This document shows, piece by piece, positions 29,347-36,197 of a stretch of DNA of 38,757 bases. Every line of letters begins with the position of its first letter. Positions within the stretch are counted from its first letter, which is position 1. The translations under genes were made by a program, and so were the position numbers. Origin of the DNA: JAIPGX01 sp041650475 (lineage in GTDB: Bacteria > Babelota > Babeliae > Babelales > UASB340); contig JBAZLD010000013.1 in the NCBI GenBank assembly GCA_041650475.1, positions 1 through 38,757 of the forward strand. The letters run 5' to 3'. The notes under the pieces were generated by a model, which saw only the letters and a list, made by a program, of their open reading frames with translations, made no database searches and had not been told where the DNA came from.

Positions 29347-30882
29347 TTAAGCTATTTTTGAAAGAATATTCGGTGCTATATTTGATGCAACATCTCTGAA
29401 ATTATTGACTTTAGATTCTTCTATCCACGCATTAAAATCAAAATTAAAACTATCTAAATTAATATCTCGTTTATTTAAAAAACTATTTTTAATTAAATCG
29501 TTTTGAGTAATGCATTCTTTGGCATAACTTATTAATTTTTCTTTTTTAGGTATTGGAAACTCTATAGCATCAAACCTGGTTTTAAGTGCTGCATCTTTAA
29601 TTTCTTCATTGCTTGCAACAAAAATTAACATAGGCGGTAATGCAAGGTTTATACCAGAACCTTCAAGTCCATTACCAAAATATGTAGTTGAAATTTTTGA
29701 TTGATCGCCATTAAATACTCTTTTGACTGTGCTAGGCATTTCATTAAGCCAAGTTGCTTCATCCATAAAAACCACAGAACCTTTTTTATTTGATATTAAT
29801 TGATTGCGTAAAATACGCAACATGGTGCCCGGTCTTGTTGGATTACCCTCTAATTCATCGGGTGAAGTTATAACTAAATTTTCAAAATTAACACTATTTG
29901 GTATAAATTCTTCTATCCATTTGCTTAACTGATTAACAAAATATGTTTTACCGATGCCTCCTGGACCTTGGAGATAAATATATCTAGGAGTTTGAGTGCT
30001 ATTGACTAAGAGTAATTTAATAAATGTTAAAATATTACTCTTAAGCATCCAAATATATTCCGGTTTTGCGTCTTGATAATCTGCGAAAAAATTATCTATT
30101 TTGTTAAATAAATTTATAATGCCAAATTCAAAATTTTCTTGAGAAATATTTAATTTTGGACTTTGTCTATAGATTGTAAGACCTAATGTAAATTCAAGAA
30201 AATTCATACTTGATCTTTGTTCAAACTGATTTGTTCTGGCCATCATAAATTTTTCGATTATTGGTTGCCATAAAACTTTAGGAATAAAGCATTGATTTTT
30301 TGCAAATTGATTTTCAAATTTTTCGAGCGGATTTGCGGGAGGATTAAAGGTATTTAAAATTGATCTAATGAGAGGTCTAAGCATAAAAACACAAGATGTA
30401 ATAGTATTAAATGTAGCAAAACTGGCACCCAATTGATGCATACCATCTTTTGATGGCTCTATCATATGTATTAACCACGTTGAAACCCCTAATATAGACA
30501 TTATAAATGCTATATCTTTGGCATCATATAAAAGGCAATTAATTTTTTGCCATCTGAGAGCTCTCAGACAGGCATTTTCATATTTTTCCAACTCTTTTTT
30601 TATTTGCTCACATGTTAGTTTTTTAGTTATCCAAGTTGGTGTTGAAACTATTTCTTTTTCACAAAAAACATTTTGTGCACATCCCAAATTTATTAAGAGG
30701 TTTTTAAATTTTGTATCAATATTTTTGTGATCAAATGCTTTTATATAATTTAAAAGCATCAATGGATCTTGAGTACCTGAACTGTCGCCGCCTCTTGCGC
30801 TGATTTTTAAAAAAAATAAAAAACTTGAAAAAATAAACAATAATAAGAAAAATTTTTTAGAAAAAAAATTTTTTAAGATCAC
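29347..30882 (-). CDS. Membrane-anchored AAA+ ATPase of unknown role
   Basis: The 511-residue protein begins with a signal or anchor (about 9-27). Two further hydrophobic stretches lie at about 122-142 and 152-170. The C-terminal AAA+ module has Walker A GPGGIGKT at 306-313, Walker B GSVVFMDEA, and sensor-1 LIFVASN. KTRFDAIEFPIP supplies an Arg-finger-like residue. An N-terminal extension with several cysteines (LGCAQNVFCEKE) precedes the membrane region, hinting at a periplasmic or vacuolar face. Overall plan (export signal, TM, C-terminal AAA+) resembles the ATAD3-like protein at 34645-36147, but the ATPase itself is a different subtype. No specific family is recognised. Confidence 0.78.
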   Translation of the reverse strand: MILKNFFSKKFFLLLFIFSSFLFFLKISARGGDSSGTQDPLMLLNYIKAFDHKNIDTKFKNLLINLGCAQNVFCEKEIVSTPTWITKKLTCEQIKKELEKYENACLRALRWQKINCLLYDAKDIAFIMSILGVSTWLIHMIEPSKDGMHQLGASFATFNTITSCVFMLRPLIRSILNTFNPPANPLEKFENQFAKNQCFIPKVLWQPIIEKFMMARTNQFEQRSSMNFLEFTLGLTIYRQSPKLNISQENFEFGIINLFNKIDNFFADYQDAKPEYIWMLKSNILTFIKLLLVNSTQTPRYIYLQGPGGIGKTYFVNQLSKWIEEFIPNSVNFENLVITSPDELEGNPTRPGTMLRILRNQLISNKKGSVVFMDEATWLNEMPSTVKRVFNGDQSKISTTYFGNGLEGSGINLALPPMLIFVASNEEIKDAALKTRFDAIEFPIPKKEKLISYAKECITQNDLIKNSFLNKRDINLDSFNFDFNAWIEESKVNNFRDVASNIAPNILSKIA

Positions 30883-31084
30883 AAATGCCTCACTTTGAAA
30901 ATAATAGATTTTGTAGAGTTTATAATGTATTTTATTGCATTTTTATATTATATTATTTTATAAAATGTTGCAACAAGGCCTTGTTTTAAAAAATCTTATA
31001 AAGCTTGTGTTTTTAAATCTAAATTTGCTACTTTACGTATGATTTTAAGCAATTTGTATTTTTTTTTTAAAAAAAGGAGAAATT

Positions 31085-31318
31085 ATGGCGACAAGTTTTG
31101 ATAAAGTAAGCCAATGGCTTACTAATAATTTAGGCGGTCTTTTGGCCGTAATTGCAGGTTTAGTTCTTTTAAGTTTTACCTATAAAATTATAATTAGTTT
31201 GATACTGTTTTTTGTAGGTTTTTTCTTAATTTATTTTGGTTTAGTAAAACTAAAGGTTACAGTAGTAACTGATTTTGTAGACAATATGATTAAAAAATTG
31301 AAACGAGTAATTTCTTAA
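31085..31318 (+). CDS. Small two-TM membrane protein
   Basis: The 77-residue protein is not recognised. Residues about 17-33 (GGLLAVIAGLVLLSFTY) and 36-55 are hydrophobic. A short amphipathic basic tail follows (DNMIKKLKRVIS). AAAAGGAGAAATT gives a very good ribosome binding site, which makes this short gene credible. It resembles the 63-residue protein at 24330-24521 in layout. A terminator follows directly. The upstream gap 30883-31084 is divergent with the AAA+ gene and holds only AT-rich promoter-like sequence. Confidence 0.65.
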   Translation: MATSFDKVSQWLTNNLGGLLAVIAGLVLLSFTYKIIISLILFFVGFFLIYFGLVKLKVTVVTDFVDNMIKKLKRVIS

Positions 31319-31346
31319 AATTTTTTATAATTTTTTGAATCTTATT

Positions 31347-31375
31347 AAAAAGGGAGTTTAATACTCCCTTTTTTT
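31347..31375 (+). terminator. Rho-independent terminator
   Basis: AAAAAGGGAGT (31347-31357) pairs with ACTCCCTTTTT (31363-31373), with loop TTAAT and continued T's, 29 bp after the small membrane protein gene. Confidence 0.9.
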
Positions 31376-31560
31376 AGTTTAAATTTGTTTGATAATGCCA
31401 AAGCAGCATCAAAAATATCCTAATTTTTGGGGTGTTTGCAGCCCATGTTTTTATATGTTATTATTAAATAAATTTTTATATTAATTTATTTAAAAGTGTT
31501 ATTTGTAAATTTTATTTTATTAATAAATAGAATAAATATTGTTTTTATGGAGGTTATATT

Positions 31561-32832
31561 ATGAAAAAGAGTTTGTTACTCTCTATTCTTCTTACTGCTA
31601 CATTGATTGCAACGCATGCGTTTAGCATGGAAAATGAATATGCAGCACAAACTAATAATAAACAAAATGGAACACCTGATATTTTAGTTGATCAAATAAT
31701 TTCAAATCCAGATCAAAAAAAGCAACAAACAACTTTGAATAGCAAGATAAAAATGATAATAAAATCCATTTTACAAGACTATATTGATTTTAAAGAACAA
31801 AGTATGTTGTTTAACACATTTCAAATTTTTTCGATTGCTGCTCACGAATTTGGCCATTATATTTCAGCAAAATTATTAGATCCTAATTCAAACCCCATAA
31901 TTCATCTTTTTAGTAATGGCTCATTGAATCCACCTCTTTTTTCCATTGGTGATCTTAATGTGCATAAAGAAACTCTTGATTTATCCTTTAATTTAATAAG
32001 GCCAATATTAAATAGTACTTCGAACGCACTTGTGGCAGTTTCAGGTCCAATTGCAGGACTTACGTCGATGTATTTTTTTTTATTTATAAAAACTTTTATT
32101 CAAAAATATAGAGAGACAAAAAATTTCAAAAATTCTATTGTTTTTGCTATTAAACATTATCATACACCTTTTAAAAATCTTTTAGTCCAGAAAAATTTAG
32201 GATTTTGGCAGTTTTTAATCAGATTAGGAACAATATTTAAGTTATTGTTTTCAATAATTGATCAAACTTTTTACGGATTTTCACCAATAGATGTGCATGG
32301 TGGTGATGGATGGCATTTGTGGCAACATTTTTTTAACAATGATCGAGCTTTTAAACATGAATTATGTACGTTAGCTCAAAATAATACAAAGCTAGAACTG
32401 CCATTGATAGATGATGATATTGATGATTTTTTTGTAATTGAAAACTTATCTAAAAATTCAACAAAAGAGTTTCCCCTAGACGATTTATATGTTAATAAAT
32501 ATATGAATGATGCAAATTTTATGAAACAAATAAAAGAATTTGTGGATAAAAAGGGCAGTGATTGGTGTTTGAATTCAAACGACCAGAGGTTAGGAAAAGG
32601 TCTTATCTTAAAAACAACTTATTATTTTGCTGCTATGGCATTCTATTTTCTTCTATATAAGACAAGTAATTGTTTTTGTACTTTTATGTTTAATGAAAAA
32701 ACTATTTTTCATGCTTGCTGGAATAAAATTTTAAGACCTGTTGGTCGTGGAATTAAAGCTTTTCCTGTAAAATTAAAAAAGTTGTTGTCTTATATTTTGC
32801 GAGGACGTGTGCCTTGCAAACAAAACGCCTAA
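31561..32832 (+). CDS. Exported M50/site-2-protease-like zinc metalloprotease
   Basis: The 423-residue protein has a signal peptide (1-21, then SMENEY). HEFGH (H95, E96, H99) in SIAAHEFGHYISAKLL fits the HExxH zinc site of M50 peptidases. NALVAVSGPIAGLTSM matches the M50 (A/S)GP-x-A(G/N) loop. HGGDGWHLWQHF near residues 247-256 supplies the third-ligand-type Asp249-Gly (DG motif). Hydrophobic segments surround these sites and another lies near residue 350. Site-2 proteases cut within membranes and often release signalling factors. A cleavable N-terminal signal is atypical for them, so the topology is unclear. A GGAGG-type ribosome binding site (GGAGGTT) precedes the ATG. Confidence 0.7.
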   Translation: MKKSLLLSILLTATLIATHAFSMENEYAAQTNNKQNGTPDILVDQIISNPDQKKQQTTLNSKIKMIIKSILQDYIDFKEQSMLFNTFQIFSIAAHEFGHYISAKLLDPNSNPIIHLFSNGSLNPPLFSIGDLNVHKETLDLSFNLIRPILNSTSNALVAVSGPIAGLTSMYFFLFIKTFIQKYRETKNFKNSIVFAIKHYHTPFKNLLVQKNLGFWQFLIRLGTIFKLLFSIIDQTFYGFSPIDVHGGDGWHLWQHFFNNDRAFKHELCTLAQNNTKLELPLIDDDIDDFFVIENLSKNSTKEFPLDDLYVNKYMNDANFMKQIKEFVDKKGSDWCLNSNDQRLGKGLILKTTYYFAAMAFYFLLYKTSNCFCTFMFNEKTIFHACWNKILRPVGRGIKAFPVKLKKLLSYILRGRVPCKQNA

Positions 32833-32855
32833 AAATAAATAAAAAATAAGATACT

Positions 32856-32905
32856 AATTAAGCCTTTGTAAAAAAGTCATATCGCACTCGCAAAAAGGTT
32901 TAATT
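32856..32905 (+). terminator. Weak terminator-like hairpin after the M50-like gene
   Basis: AATTAAGCCTTT pairs with AAAGGTTTAATT over 12 bp with one G-U, separated by a 26-nt loop and followed by T-rich sequence. The loop is long, so function is uncertain. Confidence 0.4.
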
Positions 32906-32914
32906 GATTTTATA

Positions 32915-32942
32915 TTGACATATAGAAAATATTGTTTAAGCT
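32915..32942 (+). promoter_or_regulatory. Likely tmRNA promoter
   Basis: A perfect TTGACA (32915-32920) is followed after 16 nt by TAAGCT, or TAAAAT slightly further on. It lies about 50 nt upstream of the mature tmRNA 5' end, consistent with a trimmed precursor. Confidence 0.45.
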
Positions 32943-32991
32943 AAAATTAAGATTTTTGATTTGTTTATAAATAAATCACTTTGAAATTTTC

Positions 32992-33365
32992 GGGGGCGTC
33001 ACGGTTTCGACGTGATGTTTGGTATTTTAAGAGCATGTCGAGTTTTGTATGGTAACTCGTAAAAAACATTCAAATCAAATAAGTGCAGAATCTAATTCTG
33101 TCGGTAATGTTGTATTAGCCTAATTTAGGCTGACACATTCCCTTGTTAGTAAGATGTGTCTACCCATTGAGCTAACTCGTATTAAATTTAGATAGAACTT
33201 ATTTGCTAGAGTTTTTGGTTTTGTAGCAAATTTTGTATCACTAAACCGGCTTTTATTTCAACCTATGCTCTTGTAGGGAAATAAAAGTAAAATCAAGAGA
33301 TAAACATGTAGCGCTTAGAATATAGAGCGTTACGGACATGGGTTCAATTCCCATCGCCTCCACCA
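32992..33365 (+). ncRNA. ssrA: tmRNA (transfer-messenger RNA)
   Basis: tmRNA rescues stalled ribosomes and tags the unfinished protein. The 5' end GGGGGCG pairs with 3' CGCCTCC (one G-U), followed by discriminator A and an encoded CCA at 33363-33365. The tRNA-like T-arm ACATGGGTTCAATTCCCAT is present, as is the typical GTCACGGTTTCGACG 5' part. The tag frame is at 33085-33123: GCA resume codon, then AESNSVGNVVLA and TAA. The hydrophobic VVLA end differs from the common ALAA. It is a one-piece tmRNA of 374 nt. A palindromic repeat begins at the terminal A. Confidence 0.95.
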
Positions 33366-33399
33366 GTCTTCGTTCTTCGAACTACGCCTGGCATGGCCA
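33365..33399 (+). repeat. Palindromic repeat, copy B, abutting the tmRNA CCA end
   Basis: AGTCTTC, tip GTTC-TTC-GAAC, TACGCCTGGC, ATGGCC. The element starts on the last A of the encoded CCA, exactly as copy A does after tRNA-Glu. Confidence 0.85.
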
Positions 33400-33400
33400 A

Positions 33401-33446
33401 AGTCTTCGCTGCAAGCAGCTACGCCTGGCACGGCCAGTAAAGGTGT
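33401..33446 (+). repeat. Palindromic repeat, copy C
   Basis: AGTCTTC, tip GCTGC-AA-GCAGC, TACGCCTGGC, ACGGCC, AGTAAAGGTG. It is tandem to copy B and has the same AGTAAAGGTG 3' end as copy A at 20782-20826. Confidence 0.85.
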
Positions 33447-33458
33447 AAATAAATTCAA

Positions 33459-33493
33459 ACCCAAAGTGTGTGTGTATAACATGTGCTTTGGGT
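33459..33493 (+). terminator. Probable tmRNA terminator
   Basis: ACCCAAAG pairs with CTTTGGGT around a 19-nt (GT)n-containing loop, followed by ATTTTTGTTTTT. It is the only T-tailed hairpin between tmRNA and trxB, so the primary transcript probably includes repeats B and C. Confidence 0.6.
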
Positions 33494-33531
33494 ATTTTTG
33501 TTTTTATACTAAAATATTTGTGCTGGCGATA

Positions 33532-33548
33532 CCGGCCATCATAAGTTA
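33532..33548 (-). repeat. Short dispersed repeat shared with the nested palindrome at 37955-38158
   Basis: On the minus strand this reads TAACTTATGATGGCCGG, which matches 37998-38014 (TAACTCATGATGGCCGG) at 16 of 17 bases. Both continue into a short GC-rich palindromic tip. Confidence 0.65.
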
Positions 33549-33607
33549 ATATTTTATGTCGTTTTTTTAATTTAAATACGTACTAATTTTATTTTTTTGG
33601 AGAAAAT

Positions 33608-34525
33608 ATGATTTACAAAATTATTATAATAGGCTCTGGGCCCGCAGGATTGACTGCAGGAATTTATGCAGCAAGATCTGGTTTTAAGCCTATATTATTT
33701 GCTGGTAATCAACCTGGTGGCCAACTTACCACAACGACAAAAGTTGAAAATTGGCCTGGAAATATAGAAATCATGGGGCCGCAACTTATGATGAATATGC
33801 AAGAACATGCTACAAAATATGGTTGTCAGATTTTGTTTGATACTGTTGAAAAGGTGGATTTTTCTAAAAAACCTTACAAAATTTTTACTCAGGATGGGGC
33901 TGAATATTTAGCAGAATCTGTCATTATTACTACAGGTGCAAGTCATAAAAAACTTAACATTCCTGGTGAAATGGAATATTGGTCAAAAGGTGTTTCTGTT
34001 TGTGCAACTTGTGATGCCCCATTTTTTAAAGATAAACATGTAGTAGTTATAGGTGGCGGAAACTCTGCAGTTCAAGAGGCTGATCATATATCAAAATTCG
34101 CAACCAAAGTTACTGTAGTGCATATTTTAGATAAATTAACGTCTAACGATCCAATTAAAGATAAAGTTTTAGAGAATCCAAAAATAGATATTATTTATAA
34201 TTCTACAGTTAAAGAAATAATAGGGGACGATCAAAAAGTTACCCAAGTTATTATTGAGAATCAAAAAGACAAAAAAACTGAAAATATAAAAACTGATGGT
34301 GTTTTTATAGCTATTGGTATGAAACCTAATACGGAGATTTTTAAAGGTCAGATCGATTTGGATTCTTATGGTTTTATAAAGCAGCATGAAAATACGCAAA
34401 CAAATAAAGAGGGTGTTTTTGCTGCTGGTGATGTTTGTGATTTTATTTATTGTCAGGCTATAACTGCTTCTGGCCAAGGTTGTATGGCAGCTCTTGATTG
34501 TGAAAAATATTTGGGTAGATTGTAA
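33608..34525 (+). CDS. trxB: Thioredoxin reductase
   Basis: The 305-residue flavoprotein transfers electrons from NADPH to thioredoxin. It has the FAD-binding IIGSGPAGLTAGIYAAR near residues 8-24, and redox-active CATC (Cys132 and Cys135) in the variant CATCDAPFF where most have CDGFF. The NADPH-binding VVIGGGNSAVQEAD is present, along with the C-terminal FAD motif GVFAAGDVCD and AITASGQGCMAALD. The length is normal for the low-molecular-weight type. A second reductase, fused to thioredoxin, lies at the window's right end. A GGAG ribosome binding site lies close to the ATG. Confidence 0.95.
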   Translation: MIYKIIIIGSGPAGLTAGIYAARSGFKPILFAGNQPGGQLTTTTKVENWPGNIEIMGPQLMMNMQEHATKYGCQILFDTVEKVDFSKKPYKIFTQDGAEYLAESVIITTGASHKKLNIPGEMEYWSKGVSVCATCDAPFFKDKHVVVIGGGNSAVQEADHISKFATKVTVVHILDKLTSNDPIKDKVLENPKIDIIYNSTVKEIIGDDQKVTQVIIENQKDKKTENIKTDGVFIAIGMKPNTEIFKGQIDLDSYGFIKQHENTQTNKEGVFAAGDVCDFIYCQAITASGQGCMAALDCEKYLGRL

Positions 34526-34552
34526 ATTTTAAATATTTTAAAGAAATAAAAA

Positions 34553-34610
34553 AACCTAGTTTATACTAGGTTCTAACACACTATTGGCTGCACCGGGTGG
34601 CGCAGCCAAT
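34553..34610. terminator. Two consecutive hairpins between convergent trxB and the ATAD3-like gene
   Basis: The first is AACCTAGT-TTAT-ACTAGGTT (34553-34572). The second is ATTGGCTGC with GCAGCCAAT (34583-34591 with 34602-34610) enclosing a GC-rich loop. Both lie in the 119-bp gap between the two 3' ends, so they can serve as terminators in both directions. Confidence 0.75.
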
Positions 34611-34644
34611 TTGAATGATTATAAATTTTAAAATATTATTTATT

Positions 34645-36147
34645 TCATGTAGCCATACTTACCTGTTGATCACCAATGATTTTCTTGTAACGTTCTCTTT
34701 GGAATTCAGCACATTTTTTATCATGCTTATATTCTTCAATTTTTTCTTTTACAACATCTTCAAATATTTCTTTAAGTAAAATACCATTGCCTTTATTATA
34801 GGCAGATATTCTTAGTTCAGAAACTAATTGTTCTATACTTCTTCCAGAGAAGCCGTCTAAACGTTTTGCTATATTATCTAAATAATCTTCATTTATATTA
34901 TCTGGAATATTAATACTAAGTTCAATTTTTTGTCCATCTATGCTAAGAATTCTTATGTCTTTTCTTATATATTTATCTAAATATAAATCTAATATTTTTC
35001 TTCTTTCTGTTTGAGCAGGTAATGGGAAATGTATTTTTTTGTTTATACGGCTTAACACTGCAGGGTCTAATTCATCTTCATAGTTAGACGCAAATACTAA
35101 CATATATTTATCAGAGCCGGCGCCTGTTCTTGATAAAAAGGCATTAAGTAAATTTCTTTCTTCGTTATTAACTAAAGCTCTTCTATCTCTTAAAAAAGAA
35201 TCTGCTTCGTCTATAAATATTAAAAGACCTTTTTTGCTGTGTTCTGCCCAATCAAATAACTTGTGCAATTCTGTTATGCCCTCGCCGTTTTTGAATTGTG
35301 CAAAATCTGCACCAGACATTATTGCATAATCCATGCCAGAATTTTTTGCTAAACGTTTTGCAAACATTGTTTTACCTGTGCCAGGTAAGCCATAAAATAA
35401 TGCGTGTCTATATGGCAAACCATTATCAAAGGTGCTTTTTACGTCTTGAGCTAAAAGTGACATTTTTTGTTGCATATCATCTGGCAAAATTACATCGCTT
35501 AAATTTTCTTTTTCTGGAATTTTGCCTAAAATTGATTGAGTCCAGAATTTTTTAAAAGAACTTGAAATGCCAGATCTTGAAGATTCTCTTACTAAAGTTG
35601 GTCGACCAATTTTAGATTCTACGTATCTTGATGTTGTTCTGAAAAGGTAATAAAGACCGGTTATGCCTCCACCCAAAGTAACACCAGTTATGGCTACTCT
35701 TTTTAAATTTTCAGCAGTGAAAAATAATTTCCATTTTTCTAAAGAGGTTTCATTATTCATGTCATTTTTTATTAGAGCATATTTTGCTTGCTGGTCGCCT
35801 AGGGTAAGTTCTTTAAATGTACTAGATACGGTAGAAACACCTGTTTTTAATACATCTGCTTGAAAATCAAAAATCTTATCATCAATTTTTTCTTCCCTTT
35901 TTAATTTTCTTTCTAATTTTTCACGGTTAATTGGATCCGTTTCTCTCGCTATTCTATCTTCCAAATCCGCTTTACATGTTTCTCTATCTTGTTGGTATTC
36001 TATAAACTTTTCTTCTTGTTCTCTTTCCCACCTTTTAATCGTTTCTATGAAAGTTTCTTTATCTGGCTCTTTATCTGCTCCGCTTATAAGATTAAAACTT
36101 TTAAATAAAATAATAGTTATAATAAAAAATTTAGTTATATTTTTCAT
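34645..36147 (-). CDS. ATAD3-like AAA+ ATPase (coiled coil, TM segment, AAA module)
   Basis: The 500-residue protein closely follows the plan of eukaryotic mitochondrial ATAD3. A signal/anchor (1-23) is followed by a charged coiled coil (about 30-95, RWEREQEEKFIEYQQDRE) and a Gly-rich TM helix (151-169). The ATAD3 signature GRPTLVRESSR (181-191) comes next (GKPSLVRETSR in ATAD3A, from memory). The AAA+ module has Walker A GLPGTGKT (253-260), SGMDYAIMSGAD, LHKLFDWAEHSKKGLLIFID with Walker B, LNAFLSRTG, and sensor-1 VFASN. SRINKK is the Arg-finger region. ATAD3 is a hexameric inner-membrane ATPase of animal and plant mitochondria. A bacterial relative with the same diagnostic blocks suggests transfer from a host, or shared ancestry. 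The gene follows a 500-residue partner by 50 bp on the same strand. Confidence 0.85.
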   Translation of the reverse strand: MKNITKFFIITIILFKSFNLISGADKEPDKETFIETIKRWEREQEEKFIEYQQDRETCKADLEDRIARETDPINREKLERKLKREEKIDDKIFDFQADVLKTGVSTVSSTFKELTLGDQQAKYALIKNDMNNETSLEKWKLFFTAENLKRVAITGVTLGGGITGLYYLFRTTSRYVESKIGRPTLVRESSRSGISSSFKKFWTQSILGKIPEKENLSDVILPDDMQQKMSLLAQDVKSTFDNGLPYRHALFYGLPGTGKTMFAKRLAKNSGMDYAIMSGADFAQFKNGEGITELHKLFDWAEHSKKGLLIFIDEADSFLRDRRALVNNEERNLLNAFLSRTGAGSDKYMLVFASNYEDELDPAVLSRINKKIHFPLPAQTERRKILDLYLDKYIRKDIRILSIDGQKIELSINIPDNINEDYLDNIAKRLDGFSGRSIEQLVSELRISAYNKGNGILLKEIFEDVVKEKIEEYKHDKKCAEFQRERYKKIIGDQQVSMAT

Positions 36148-36197
36148 AAAATTACCTTTGTTAAAAATAAAATAAAATAAAAAAAATTTTTCGAGAA

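Noticed and set aside
33365..33446. CRISPR-like repeats after tmRNA
   Set aside because: Only two units, no unique spacers of constant length, and variable hairpin tips; no cas genes. They fit a palindromic repeat family instead.
34169..34477. 102-codon minus-strand frame inside trxB
   Set aside because: It is antisense to well-conserved trxB codons and has no independent support.
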